From: Neorhodopirellula lusitana
Lineage (GTDB): Bacteria > Planctomycetota > Planctomycetia > Pirellulales > Pirellulaceae
Direction of reading: 5' to 3'
DNA length: 64,000 bases
Assembly: GCF_900182915.1 (NCBI RefSeq)
Contig: NZ_FXUG01000019.1
Location: 1 to 64,000 of the forward strand
Part shown: positions 20,264 through 29,344 of the stretch, piece by piece
How positions within the stretch are numbered: the first letter of the stretch is position 1
How the letters are laid out: every line of letters starts with the position of its first letter
Program-made: the position numbers and the translations under genes
Notes under the pieces: model-generated
What the model saw: only the letters and a program-made list of their open reading frames with translations
What the model was told of the DNA's origin: nothing
Databases searched by the model: none

Positions 20264-21123
20264 TCGTTGGGATTGACGTTGGAAATACGGCAATCAAATG
20301 GGCATGCGACGCGAATCCGAATGAAGTGGTTTCGGTCCGCTTGTGCGACGATGAAGGCATCACGCAGGTAATCGATCAGGTAGCCGCTCTGTTGAAGCCG
20401 GAGTTTGACGCTGTGGAGCTTGGCGCTGTGGAGCTTGGCGCTGCGGAGCTTGGCGCTGCGGAGCTTGGCGCTGCGGAGATTCGAATCGCGAGTGTTAATC
20501 GTGCCGCGGCCAAGGTGCTCGAATCGGGATTGCGGCCGGTGGTAGGCGAAAAGGTCCAGGTACGGATTATCAGCCGTCATGATATCCCGCTGGAAGTCGC
20601 CGTTGATCAGCCGGACCGAGTTGGCATTGATCGATTGGTGGGCGCCTTCGGTGCAGCACGTGGCAACTTCCACACGGCCGGATCCCATGATTCCGATAAG
20701 GATTGTGATGTTGCCTTGCCATTGGTAGTGGTGGATGCCGGCACGACGGTGACGGTTGACTTGGTAGACGCGGATGGCGTCTATCTGGGCGGCGCGATCA
20801 TCCCCGGCTTGGCGATGCAAACATCGGCGCTGGCAAGCGGAACGGACGCATTACCGAAACTCGACTGGGGAACTCAGTGTGGCGATACGGCCAACCTGGA
20901 TTCACCTGGGAAGAACACGTCCGCCGCCATCCGGCTTGGCATCCTGTCATCGGTGGTTGGTGGAATCGAGCGACTGATTCGCTTATACGGCGGTCCAGCC
21001 CACTTGGTTGTGACCGGTGGCGATGCGGGGTGCATCGCCTCGGCGTTAAGTGTCCCCTGCCAAGTCGAACCCCATTTGGTGTGCCGAACGCTGACGCAGT
21101 TGCCGTGGGCTGGTTCGTGTTGA
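20260..21123 (+). CDS. coaX: Type III pantothenate kinase CoaX
   Basis: CoaX phosphorylates pantothenate in the first step of coenzyme A synthesis. The 287-residue product (GTG start overlapping the obg stop) has the ASKHA-fold motifs: [11 protein letters not shown] at the N-terminus, the [15 protein letters not shown] segment, [25 protein letters not shown] and the closing VTGGDAG. Residues near 51-73 are a run of (V/A)ELGA units coded by 15-bp tandem repeats, which extends a surface loop relative to usual family members. The catalytic motifs around it look intact. Confidence 0.92.
   Translation: MIVGIDVGNTAIKWACDANPNEVVSVRLCDDEGITQVIDQVAALLKPEFDAVELGAVELGAAELGAAELGAAEIRIASVNRAAAKVLESGLRPVVGEKVQVRIISRHDIPLEVAVDQPDRVGIDRLVGAFGAARGNFHTAGSHDSDKDCDVALPLVVVDAGTTVTVDLVDADGVYLGGAIIPGLAMQTSALASGTDALPKLDWGTQCGDTANLDSPGKNTSAAIRLGILSSVVGGIERLIRLYGGPAHLVVTGGDAGCIASALSVPCQVEPHLVCRTLTQLPWAGSC
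20410..20479 (+). repeat. 15-bp tandem repeat inside coaX
   Basis: Four full units of GCTG(T/C)GGAGCTTGGC and a partial fifth occur in frame, coding [10 protein letters not shown]. The first two units have T and the rest C at the fifth base, showing recent unit spread. The multiple-of-three length allows copy change without frameshift. Confidence 0.95.
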
Positions 21124-21253
21124 TTGCTCGCTGAGACTTCCGATTTGCGGAAGCGACCGTAGGTCATCTAAGAACAGGTAAACCGAACTGAGATCACTTC
21201 AGTGCAGGTAACCTGAACTCTGGCGAGCTGCTGTTTCCCCACCGAACCAACCG

Positions 21254-21308
21254 CTATCCCGGAAGGGATAGGCAGCTATTAGCCGCAGGTCGCGCAGCGC
21301 ACCTGCGG
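21254..21308. repeat. Two adjacent short hairpins
   Basis: CTATCCC/GGGATAG (21254-21260, 21265-21271, loop GGAA) and CCGCAGGT/ACCTGCGG (21283-21290, 21301-21308) form perfect stems. They could act as a transcription end for coaX but have no T-run. Confidence 0.6.
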
Positions 21309-21332
21309 AACAGTGCGTAGGACAGCATGGTC

Positions 21333-21391
21333 GACCCCGAAGGCGGTCGCAGCGAGTCTACGCTGATGGATCTGCGACCGCCTTCGGGGTC
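21333..21391. repeat. 20-bp perfect inverted repeat
   Basis: GACCCCGAAGGCGGTCGCAG at 21333-21352 is repeated inverted at 21372-21391 with a 19-nt loop. A smaller hairpin, ACGCC/GGCGT, lies at 21457-21469. The composition is like the palindromic dispersed elements common between planctomycete genes. Confidence 0.8.
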
Positions 21392-21547
21392 AGGTCTTTG
21401 CTTGATCATGGGATCCAGCGGTATTCGCTGCGCTCGACCGCCGGCTAATGGCTTAAACGCCTACGGCGTAACAACACCTGTGGGTAGGTCGTCAGCTCTG
21501 GCGAGTCCAGTTACGGGATTTGCTCGAGGCATGGTGATGATGGCCCG

Positions 21548-22210
21548 TTAGGGCGAAACCAGCGCCGCTTCGCCCCACAGTGATGGATCTTCGGCGACGG
21601 GGAAATTGTCGCCGAGGGTTAAGGCTTGAACGCCCAGTTCGCGGTCGGTCACCATGTAATAGAAGCCCAGTTGGGGCTGGTCTTTGGGATCGAATCCGGT
21701 CATGGCTGCGGTTGGGATCAGGCCAGAAATCTCGTAGCCATCGTGTTTGGGGGCTGCATGGATCTGAAGCGTGCCTGGCATGACCGGCTTCGGGTTCCCT
21801 CGGGCACGATTGATCAGGATCATCGATGCGACGGGGCGTTCCCGTTGAGGGCCGCCGCCCGCGGGTAGCCATAGGAAGCGGTGGCAATGCTGGGTGGCGC
21901 GGTGGATGTTGGGGCTGTTTCGTGTGTCAAACCAGAGATGCAGTCCATCGCTTTCGTCCAGTCGCGTGTCGCGGCACCAGGGCATGGCACGCTTGCCAAC
22001 GACTTTCATCGCAAAACCAATGCCCTCATCGGACCATCCCATTCGCAAGTCGGCGAAGGTCGGCGCCCCGGATAAAGCACCGAAGGAGGGCACCCGGTGA
22101 GTGGCCGGCAGTTCGATGCCGCGTTTGGTCCAGGTGAGGTCCGCCTGAAGAATGCGCACTTCGAAACGGAACAGAATCGTCGGGTCAACGAGTTGGCTGG
22201 TCTTGCTCAT
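21548..22210 (-). CDS. CBM9-like domain protein
   Basis: The product (about 220 residues from the ATG at 22210; the frame is open to an upstream start at 22246) resembles the carbohydrate-binding-module-9-like sandwich fold, with DGLHLWFDTRNSPNIHRAT and the later YEISGLIPTAAMTGFDPK as the characteristic strands. There is no signal peptide, which is odd for a glycan binder, so it may act on something inside the cell or only share the fold. Planctomycetes carry single-domain proteins of this sort. It is convergent with coaX across the hairpin island. Confidence 0.65.
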   Translation of the reverse strand: MSKTSQLVDPTILFRFEVRILQADLTWTKRGIELPATHRVPSFGALSGAPTFADLRMGWSDEGIGFAMKVVGKRAMPWCRDTRLDESDGLHLWFDTRNSPNIHRATQHCHRFLWLPAGGGPQRERPVASMILINRARGNPKPVMPGTLQIHAAPKHDGYEISGLIPTAAMTGFDPKDQPQLGFYYMVTDRELGVQALTLGDNFPVAEDPSLWGEAALVSP

Positions 22211-22624
22211 AGCACGCATCGTAACGAAATCTTCGCTTTTGGGCATCGCGGGTGTCGTGCGATTCGCTCAAAAACCCGGCACAACCCATACAGGCCGATT
22301 GGATTCTCGAAATTGGCCATTTTCCCTTATCGATAAATGTTCCTTCAGCCGCAAGGTCGCCGATAGCGTGCTTAGCGACCAAAACACAGACGTGTCGAGC
22401 CCATCGCCCTGAACTCTTCTCTTATCAATCTGGACGACCTTCTTGCCTGACACAAGTTCGTTAAGCCCACCTCAAATCTCACCCCACTGGACCTGCCCCA
22501 GCGAGCCAACGATGGCTCGCGACCTTCGAATTAGCCGCCAACCTTTATTCCTAAGCGTTTGATCTAACGATCACTTGCAACCAACGGCGACATTTCGATG
22601 GCAACATCATAAAGGATTTATTCG
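22211..22624. other. Divergent intergenic region
   Basis: It lies between the minus-strand CBM9-like gene and the plus-strand secreted orphan. A GCGAGCC/GGCTCGC hairpin (22501-22507, 22514-22520) is present. No further gene is evident. Confidence 0.4.
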
Positions 22625-24280
22625 ATGTCAAACCAAGCATTTCTTCGCCGTTCTTGTAGCCGACTTCTACAGTCGATCGTTTCCAAGTCAGCACGCCGGA
22701 TGGCCCTCGCCGCCTTCATTGCTGGCTCGTCCATGTTGGCCGCCACCGCCGACGACCAAGAGATTTTGAACCGCATGGAAAATGGCGGCGGGATCTCAAT
22801 CTTGGTCCACGAGTTCCAAGCCGAACCGGTTGCCGCTGTCGAACCAGTGGCGTCCGCAAACGAATCATCGCAACCGGTGGCTAAGATTGCCGCGTTGCCC
22901 GCCTACGCTAGCCTAGGCACCCACGACAGCGTCCCCGTCGCTAAGAAAGCGACCAGCCAATTCAATCAGGCTATCGCGGCCGCTGTCTTCGCCTCAGCCA
23001 CCAAGATTGGTATCTCCATCGAGCAAGTGCTTGAACCGTTCGCCATGGTCGGCCCCATCGCCAACCAAGCTCCCGCCTCTGTGCCGCTGGAAGTCGTCGA
23101 TGGCGGCGACATCTTCTTTGCGGCCGACGAGGCTGCTGAAGTTTTTGAAGAGTTGGTTGCCAACGAAGCTGCCACGGAACAACAACTTGCCGAGGCCGTC
23201 GCCCTGAATCGATGGTGGCTGGATACCGAGACTGTCGCGGTTGCGAAAATCACGAGCACGGAAGTCGCGAAAGCTGAAGCGATTCCCGCCGCAACCCGCG
23301 ATGCAAGCGATCCCGTGAGTCCGACGACTGATGCGGCAGACGTCGGACTCGCGGCCCATGAGTCGCTTGAATTGCAAGACGAGGTCTCTTCACCAAGTGA
23401 CTCGTTGTTGGTCGGATCGTCGGCCATGATTGTGACGATCGAAGACGCGTATCTTCCCTACGACCTTGCGAAACGGGACCTGGAAATCCAGTACTTGCCG
23501 TTGTCCAGCGTGGTTCCTTTGACCCCGAAGAACTACGTCACCTATCCGCAAGAAACGGAGCGTGGATTCGCGTCTCAAGTCGCCGCATCGGCGGTACCGG
23601 AAGTGGCCGCGACTGAAGAGTTGGATGTGATCCCAGCCGGTATGCTGGAAGACGTTGCTTTGGGTGTGAACGCCCTGATCGACCAAAGCAACGTGCGTGA
23701 CTTCTCACTCACTAAGGTGGGTGAGTCGTATGGTGAGTGGATCGCGAGCCTGGCACCGGCTCGCGTCCAGCTTGCCCAACAGATCGCCGACGACAGTGAA
23801 GCGGCAGACGCTGTCGCGGCGGCGAAGGATGGCGAGATTCGAGTGATCGACGGCATCGCGATGATGCATGTCGGCGGGGAACAGATCCCTGCCCCGATCG
23901 CCGATTCAATCCCCGACGCGAATATTGGTCGAATCCGTATGGCGGTTTCGGATGTCGACATGATGTTCGCTGACGGTTCCTTGGTGCCGGCGCCCGTGGC
24001 CGACGACCTCCCCAATGCGATTGACTCGTTTGAGCAATTCGCCACCATGGAAGTTGCTGGCCAGTCGCTGCCAGCTCCCGTTGCCGACCCGCTCGTTGAT
24101 GAGCCATTGTTGGTAGCGGCTAATGAAGAGGCGGCCGACGAAGTGAATGTGAACGAACTGGCCCAACGACTTGCTGCACTCAGCCAGGCACAGCGGCAAG
24201 CGATACTGACGATTCTCGACGCCCCGTTGGTTGAGATCGCGTCAAAGCCAGAGTCTGTAGACCAGACTCAGCAGCGATAG
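22625..24280 (+). CDS. Acidic secreted protein with PAPVAD repeats, unknown
   Basis: The 551-residue product has a basic N-terminus and a hydrophobic stretch (MALAAFIAGSSMLAATA) ending in a likely cleavage site, so it should be exported. The mature part is very rich in Ala, Val, Glu and Asp. Near residues 412-495 three repeats of 28-33 residues share the ending PAP(I/V)AD: GGEQIPAPIADSIPD, DGSLVPAPVADDLPN and AGQSLPAPVADPLVD. The C-terminus has a helix with LAQRLAALSQAQRQAIL. I recognise no family. An 11-bp hairpin follows the stop. Confidence 0.65.
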   Translation: MSNQAFLRRSCSRLLQSIVSKSARRMALAAFIAGSSMLAATADDQEILNRMENGGGISILVHEFQAEPVAAVEPVASANESSQPVAKIAALPAYASLGTHDSVPVAKKATSQFNQAIAAAVFASATKIGISIEQVLEPFAMVGPIANQAPASVPLEVVDGGDIFFAADEAAEVFEELVANEAATEQQLAEAVALNRWWLDTETVAVAKITSTEVAKAEAIPAATRDASDPVSPTTDAADVGLAAHESLELQDEVSSPSDSLLVGSSAMIVTIEDAYLPYDLAKRDLEIQYLPLSSVVPLTPKNYVTYPQETERGFASQVAASAVPEVAATEELDVIPAGMLEDVALGVNALIDQSNVRDFSLTKVGESYGEWIASLAPARVQLAQQIADDSEAADAVAAAKDGEIRVIDGIAMMHVGGEQIPAPIADSIPDANIGRIRMAVSDVDMMFADGSLVPAPVADDLPNAIDSFEQFATMEVAGQSLPAPVADPLVDEPLLVAANEEAADEVNVNELAQRLAALSQAQRQAILTILDAPLVEIASKPESVDQTQQR

Positions 24281-24302
24281 CCCAGCGTTCGCAAACGGGA
24301 AT

Positions 24303-24336
24303 CCCGTAGGTCACCCGCAATCGAATGACCTACGGG
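24303..24336 (+). terminator. Hairpin after the PAPVAD protein gene
   Basis: CCCGTAGGTCA (24303-24313) pairs with TGACCTACGGG (24326-24336), loop 12 nt. No T-run follows. It sits between convergent genes and could stop transcription from both sides. Confidence 0.5.
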
Positions 24337-24494
24337 GCGTGTCCCGTAACACAGAAGCCTCTGATTAGCCGGCCCTCCCAATCCTCGGCCGTACGGCAAT
24401 CAGACCTCGGTTCTTCTGGCCTCTCTTCCCTTTGGCTGACCGGCCGACCTGCATCTCTGCCCCGAAAGCAGGTCGGCCCACACTTCGTGCTGGA

Positions 24495-27236
24495 TCACTC
24501 CGACACGGTCAGCCGCTGAGCCTGTTTGATCAACTCGATCATTTCGGCTCGGGAGCCTTCTTCGTCTTCGCCCTTTGACTTCTCGGCGGTGTGCAACACG
24601 TCGTCATAAGTCCAGTTGCCAGCCAACGTGCTGTTGCGAAGCTGCATTCCAAACCCGGCCACGGCGGCGGCGAACTGGAAGTCCGTATCCGCTTCGGCAA
24701 AGTCTTCCTTGGAATCCATCAAGACGCGAGTCATCAGTGTGCTCGTCTTGCCTTGTGGCGGCTTGTAACGAAGTTTCAACGTCAGCATCTCCTTGTTGCT
24801 GGGTTGAATTTCGGTGTCCGATTGACGGACCCGCTCCGCTTCTTCGGATTCACCTTCCGCATCTTCGTCGTTTGCCGCGGGTTGAGCATCCTCAACGGGT
24901 TTCGAATCCGATTCAGTACCATCGGCTTGATACTTCAACGGATCAACCGCTGGCGAGATGACATCCGGAAGCTTGCCGGTTGGCACAATCTCGTAAAGTG
25001 CCGTGACCCGGTGTCCCGCTCCGATTTCGCCGGCGTCTTTCTTGTCGTCATTGAAGTCCTCCTTCGCCAGAAGTCGGTTTTCGTAACCAATCAGTCGATA
25101 AGACGACACGACTTGCGGGTTGAACTCGATTTGGATTTTGACATCCTTGGCGACCGTTACCAGCGTTCCGGTCAGTTCCTTGACCAGCACCTTCTTCGCT
25201 TCATTGATCGTGTCAATGAAGCCGTAGTTGCCTTCCGCATCGTTCGAGATTCGCTCCATCATGGCATCGTTGTGATTGCCCATGCCGAATCCGAGCACGG
25301 TCAGGTCGATGCCCGATTTTGCTTGAGATTTCGCTTCGCGGACCAGTTCATCGGTTCCGGTCATGCCGACATTGAAGTCACCATCGCTGCATAAGACCAC
25401 TCGATTGACACCTTTCTTGATGAAGTGCTCGCGAGCCGTCTGGTAGGCGAGTTTCATTCCGGCACCGCCATTGGTGCTTCCGCCCGCTTGCAGTTGGGTT
25501 AACGCTTGCAAAATAGTGGATCGATCCGAAACCGGTGTGCTATCCAGGACCAAACCAGCGGAGCCGGCATAGACGACGATGGCGACTTGATCGTCCGGGC
25601 GAAGTTCATCGAGCAACAGTTTCATGCCGTCGATCACCAGTGGTAGCTTGTTGCGTGATCGCATCGAACCACTGGTGTCGATTAAGAACACGAGGTTACA
25701 CTGGGGACGTTCCTTCTTGTCCAGGTCGATCGCTTGCAGGCCGACTCGAACCAAACGATGGTCGGTGTTCCAGGGGCATTCCGCAACGGCCAGGTTGGCT
25801 GCGAACGGATCTTTGCTTCCTTCGGCGACTTGGTCGTAATCATAGTGAAAGTAGTTGATCATCTCTTCGATCCGGACCGCATCAGGACGAGGAAGCTGCC
25901 CACGTTGCAAGAACATTCGCACCTTCGAATAGCTAGCGGTGTCGACGTCAATCGACAATGTGCTCAACTGATGATCCGCGACTCGCTTGAACGTGTTTTC
26001 AACCAAGACGTCATACTTATCGCCTGACATTCCCGGCCCGACACCCTGATCAGGCCGAAAGTCGGATTGAGCCACTTCGTCGTCCAGATCAAGTTCTCTG
26101 ATACTATCTTTTTGTTCTTTCGAACGTTCTAAGCCGCCTGCCTCGCGACCGAGTGCACCTCGTGACACCTGCGGGCGGTTGCCCATGCCCATGCCCATGT
26201 CCATGTCCATGTTCATGTTCATGCCGCCAAATGCGAAGGCATCCTGTCGCTCCAGTTGTTCGCGTTCCGCGGCGTTCGTACTCGGAAGCGATTTGCCTTC
26301 CGGCTTTGCGGGAACTGCTAAGTACATTTCTTGCTCCATCGCTGGCATTGGCGAAGGGGCTTTCGGATGTTGTACCGGTTGTGGTTTGGAAGCTGGCCGC
26401 GCCCTGTCCGATGGAGCTGAATCAGCACCATCAGACTCACCCAATGACCACGCCCGATCCGAGGCTATCGCTGATTGAGGGGCTGCACGGATCGCGGACT
26501 CAGGGGCAACGCGGGAACCGAGGGATAGCTTCTTGTCCGAGGCGATCATGCCGTAATCATCGCTTTCCGTTTCCTCCACAGAAAGGCTGTCGACGGTCAC
26601 ATCGGAAAGCATCTCGTTCATTGGAAGATCAACTTCTTCATTGAGGCGTTCAGTCCCCGAACGCCTCATGGACGAGGCCGCTGTTTGCGAGGCAGAAAAT
26701 GGGTCTGCACCCGCCGAAGCATCAACTGTGTCTGCGGTCTCGTTCTTCGGCGCGTCAAGCGATTCGAATCGGGATTCCATTCCGGTTTCAGAATCTTGCA
26801 TCGCGACCGGTCGGACCGAATCGTTGAGCGACGAAAGCACCGGCAGGCTGAGTGCCGCCAGGATTCCGACCAGACTTGCTGCAACGAAGAAATGAGTCCA
26901 GGTGAACTTGGACGTCGATGCGTGGGCGGTTGCAGTGCCACTCGGCGTTGTCGTGGAAGCCGTTTGGGAACCCGTCGTGGATGTGGCCCCATCGGCCGGC
27001 GACGCCAGGACAGCATCGCGGCGTCCCGGATCCAGTGCTTGGCCGGGAATCGCGGCATAAAATCCCGCCAGTTTGCTGGTGACCAGGCGTGCCTGATCGA
27101 CCGCGTCGGCGAGTTCCAAATCGCTTTGCATCGCGTCTTCGAAAGCTTGTTTCTCATTGCCCGTCAGTTCGCCCATGACGTACGCGGTAATGCGTTCGTC
27201 ATCCCAGGGCGTCGAGCCGTTATTTTGGTTTGACAT
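24495..27236 (-). CDS. VWA domain protein (YfbK type) with anti-sigma-like N-terminus
   Basis: The 913-residue protein begins with a short helical domain like those of anti-sigma proteins (DDERITAYVMGELTGNEKQAFED) but without the zinc-binding HxxxCxxC. One membrane segment follows near residues 113-135. A low-complexity middle part includes alternating MN/MD/MG residues. A complete von Willebrand A domain then has the metal-site DTSGSM near residue 520, GGSTNGGAGM and SDGDFN. The C-terminus matches the DUF3520 region of YfbK. It lies 51 bp after an ECF sigma factor gene on the same strand, so it probably tethers or controls that sigma factor at the membrane. This role is inferred. Confidence 0.85.
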   Translation of the reverse strand: MSNQNNGSTPWDDERITAYVMGELTGNEKQAFEDAMQSDLELADAVDQARLVTSKLAGFYAAIPGQALDPGRRDAVLASPADGATSTTGSQTASTTTPSGTATAHASTSKFTWTHFFVAASLVGILAALSLPVLSSLNDSVRPVAMQDSETGMESRFESLDAPKNETADTVDASAGADPFSASQTAASSMRRSGTERLNEEVDLPMNEMLSDVTVDSLSVEETESDDYGMIASDKKLSLGSRVAPESAIRAAPQSAIASDRAWSLGESDGADSAPSDRARPASKPQPVQHPKAPSPMPAMEQEMYLAVPAKPEGKSLPSTNAAEREQLERQDAFAFGGMNMNMDMDMGMGMGNRPQVSRGALGREAGGLERSKEQKDSIRELDLDDEVAQSDFRPDQGVGPGMSGDKYDVLVENTFKRVADHQLSTLSIDVDTASYSKVRMFLQRGQLPRPDAVRIEEMINYFHYDYDQVAEGSKDPFAANLAVAECPWNTDHRLVRVGLQAIDLDKKERPQCNLVFLIDTSGSMRSRNKLPLVIDGMKLLLDELRPDDQVAIVVYAGSAGLVLDSTPVSDRSTILQALTQLQAGGSTNGGAGMKLAYQTAREHFIKKGVNRVVLCSDGDFNVGMTGTDELVREAKSQAKSGIDLTVLGFGMGNHNDAMMERISNDAEGNYGFIDTINEAKKVLVKELTGTLVTVAKDVKIQIEFNPQVVSSYRLIGYENRLLAKEDFNDDKKDAGEIGAGHRVTALYEIVPTGKLPDVISPAVDPLKYQADGTESDSKPVEDAQPAANDEDAEGESEEAERVRQSDTEIQPSNKEMLTLKLRYKPPQGKTSTLMTRVLMDSKEDFAEADTDFQFAAAVAGFGMQLRNSTLAGNWTYDDVLHTAEKSKGEDEEGSRAEMIELIKQAQRLTVSE
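26182..26223 (-). repeat. Hexanucleotide repeat coding alternating Met
   Basis: Seven 6-bp units (three CCCATG, two TCCATG, two TTCATG on the plus strand) code MN-MN-MD-MD-MG-MG-MG on the minus strand. The units are graded, with one base changing every two or three units. Confidence 0.95.
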
Positions 27237-27287
27237 GGTATTGGTTTATTGATGAATGAATGTTGTTTCGGGAAGCCGTGTGGCGGG

Positions 27288-27869
27288 CTACGCGTTGACC
27301 AGCGTTTGCCGCAACGACGCGACGGCTTGGTGCAGATGGAACCCAACGTTGGTTGGCGTTAGTCCGGTGACGTCGGCTATCTCGCGGTAGCTCAGTCCGC
27401 CCTGCATTCGCAGTTGCAGGATCTCGCGTTGCCGGGGCGTCAGGTTGCCGATCGAGTCAGCGACCTGCTGTTGTTCCTCGTCTGCGATGGCCGTGTCTTC
27501 AGGCATCGGCGATGGGTCGACGACATTGGCCTCGGGGGCGTCATCGTTGGGGTCGCCCGAGCGGGTGGCGGTGCCCGAACGAGCAAATGAATGTGGGTTT
27601 CGTTTTCGTTGCATGTCGATCACTCGGGTTCTGCAAACGGTAAACAACCAGGGCGTCAGCCTTTCGGCGAACTCAAGCAGCGTTGGCGGGTCGGGTGAGG
27701 CGGCGATCTCGCGGGCCTTGCGGCACAACTGCAAAAACGTCTCCTGCACAGCATCTTGGGCGGTGGTCCGATCACGCAACAAACACTTTGCATAAGACAG
27801 CAGGCGATGTTCGTGGCAATCGACGGCGTCCGTCAGCCAGTCGCTTAGGTCGTCGGGGCTGTCTTCCAT
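27288..27869 (-). CDS. ECF-type RNA polymerase sigma factor
   Basis: The 193-residue protein has region 2 (HRLLSYAKCLLRDRTTAQDAVQETFLQL and following RVIDMQRKR) and region 4 with its helix-turn-helix (LTPRQREILQLRMQGGLSYREIADVTGLT), the two parts that bind -10 and -35 elements. The acidic linker between them is long. It directs RNA polymerase to a regulon that cannot be read from here. The VWA protein with an anti-sigma-like N-terminus follows after 51 bp and is its likely regulator. Confidence 0.93.
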   Translation of the reverse strand: MEDSPDDLSDWLTDAVDCHEHRLLSYAKCLLRDRTTAQDAVQETFLQLCRKAREIAASPDPPTLLEFAERLTPWLFTVCRTRVIDMQRKRNPHSFARSGTATRSGDPNDDAPEANVVDPSPMPEDTAIADEEQQQVADSIGNLTPRQREILQLRMQGGLSYREIADVTGLTPTNVGFHLHQAVASLRQTLVNA

Positions 27870-28129
27870 GGAGGTTCACGGTTGGCGGGAAGAGAAGGAT
27901 GGGCGAGGGAACCGTTCCGCACGCAACAGGAACAACGAGTGACAGCAGATTGTATTAGCCAAAAACCTAGATTTCTGGAGTTGCGACCGCTAACCGGCCC
28001 CCAAAAGGAAAAATCCGCACTTGAAATTCGACAATGTCACAGTTGTAAGCCAAGTTTGTTCACGTTTGGATATTTTCGCTCCAATCTCCCATCTTCCCTA
28101 TCCCGGCTTCCTCGCATCCGCGGTCTCCC
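27870..28129. other. Divergent promoter region between sigma factor and zinc-ribbon genes
   Basis: About 260 bp separate the two starts and must hold promoters for both. The half near 28010-28090 is AT-rich. I cannot assign -35/-10 elements with confidence. Confidence 0.35.
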
Positions 28130-28657
28130 ATGAAATGCATCTCCTGCGCCGCACCCGTGTCCCGTCTCGATCGCTCCGGCCGGTACGTTTGTGACTATTG
28201 TGAGACCGAAGCGGTGGCGAAGGCGTTATCCGACAGCATCGACAAATTGGTGCTGACCGGAACGGCTTCCTCTTTGGCATGCCCGTCATGCTGCCACGCT
28301 GGGTCCAAGAATGGCAACACTGTCATGCTGGAAACAGGATCGCTGGACAATCAATCCATCCTGGGCTGTCGAACGTGCCAGGGCGTGTGGATTCGACGAC
28401 CCTCGTTTGCTCTTTTGGTTCACGGACGCCGATCCGAATACACCGGCCCCGACCGCGTGAGCGACTTTGACTTGGCCGTCGATGGACCACGCAGTCACTA
28501 CGATCGATTGGAATGCCCGATGTGTCAGTCGACCATGGAATCGTTCTTCTATGCGGGCCCTGGACGCGTAGCGATCGATAGCTGTGCCGCGTGTGAACGC
28601 GTGTGGCTTGATTGCGGCGAGTTGACACGAATCGCCGAAGCACCTGGACGTCGGTAG
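28130..28657 (+). CDS. Zinc-ribbon protein (TFIIB-type zinc finger family)
   Basis: The 175-residue cytoplasmic protein contains several CxxC pairs: CISC and CDYC at the N-terminus, CPSC and CRTC in the middle, and CPMC with CAAC near the end, giving about three zinc ribbons. The last two have the layout of zf-TFIIB domains (CPxC ... a glycine-rich turn ... CxxCxGVWIRR or CxxCERVWLDCGEL). The function of such proteins is unknown. It is convergent with rex, 36 bp away, across a small ATAGCCAATGGCTAT palindrome. Confidence 0.8.
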   Translation: MKCISCAAPVSRLDRSGRYVCDYCETEAVAKALSDSIDKLVLTGTASSLACPSCCHAGSKNGNTVMLETGSLDNQSILGCRTCQGVWIRRPSFALLVHGRRSEYTGPDRVSDFDLAVDGPRSHYDRLECPMCQSTMESFFYAGPGRVAIDSCAACERVWLDCGELTRIAEAPGRR

Positions 28658-28693
28658 GCTGATAGCCAATGGCTATTCGTTTGAAACTCGCAA

Positions 28694-29344
28694 CTAGCCG
28701 TTTTGGATTCGGAACGCCAACTGTTGCAGTTCGCTGGCCAGGTCCACGTTGATCACGGCCACCGCGGATGAGACCCGCAAGGTTGTGGGAGCGAAATTCA
28801 GGATGCCTTGAATCCCGTGCGCGACGACTCGAGCGGCCACGTCCATGGCCTGTTCGCTGGGAACGGCGATGATCGCCAACTCTGGCTTGGACTCACGCAA
28901 GACCAACTCCAAGTCATCGAATGCGCGGATCGCGGTACCGCCCACGCTACGTCCCACTTTGGTGGAATCAGTGTCGAACGCGGCCACCAACGAAAACCCC
29001 AGCTGCTCAAAGCCTTTATACCGCAGCAACGCGTTGCCTAGCGAACCCACACCGATCAAGACCGCCTTCCACTGCACGCCACTGCCCAACACCCGGCCGA
29101 TGTGTTCGACCAGCATGGCCACGTCATAACCAACACCGCGCCGTCCGCTCGACTGAATCGAACTCAGGTCACGTCGGACCACCGCGGCTGACACGTTGAC
29201 CAGCGCAGCTAGATCGCGACTGTTGGTGGACGTGGTTCCGCTGTCAAGCAAGCGATGCAGTTCACGGTAGTAGAGACTCAGCCGACCGACCGCTGGCGTG
29301 GAGAGCTCGCCGCGAGTGGTATGAGGTTTCTGTTCATCGTTCAT
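28694..29344 (-). CDS. rex: Redox-sensing transcriptional repressor Rex
   Basis: Rex senses the NADH/NAD ratio and represses respiratory and fermentative genes when NADH is low. From the ATG at 29344 it has 216 residues, the normal length; an upstream in-frame start would add 25 non-conserved residues. The winged-helix part includes RLSLYYRELHRLLDSG, SRDLAALVNVSAAVVRRDLS and GRRGVGYDVAMLVEHI. The Rossmann part begins AVLIGVGSLGNALLRY, and the C-terminus carries GILNFAPTTLRV and the NVDLASELQQLAF swap helix. I saw no TTGTGA-type Rex operator beside it. Confidence 0.93.
   Translation of the reverse strand: MNDEQKPHTTRGELSTPAVGRLSLYYRELHRLLDSGTTSTNSRDLAALVNVSAAVVRRDLSSIQSSGRRGVGYDVAMLVEHIGRVLGSGVQWKAVLIGVGSLGNALLRYKGFEQLGFSLVAAFDTDSTKVGRSVGGTAIRAFDDLELVLRESKPELAIIAVPSEQAMDVAARVVAHGIQGILNFAPTTLRVSSAVAVINVDLASELQQLAFRIQNG

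Larger units (their letters stand above)
21124..21547. other. Intergenic hairpin-rich repeat island
   Basis: No gene. The gap holds at least four hairpins in a row and a reverse fragment of the 82-bp repeat (near 21494-21515). The hairpins are described in the next entries. Confidence 0.6.

Noticed and set aside
20400-20480. Possible CRISPR-like array because of short repeats
   Set aside because: The 15-bp units are directly tandem without spacers and lie in frame within coaX.
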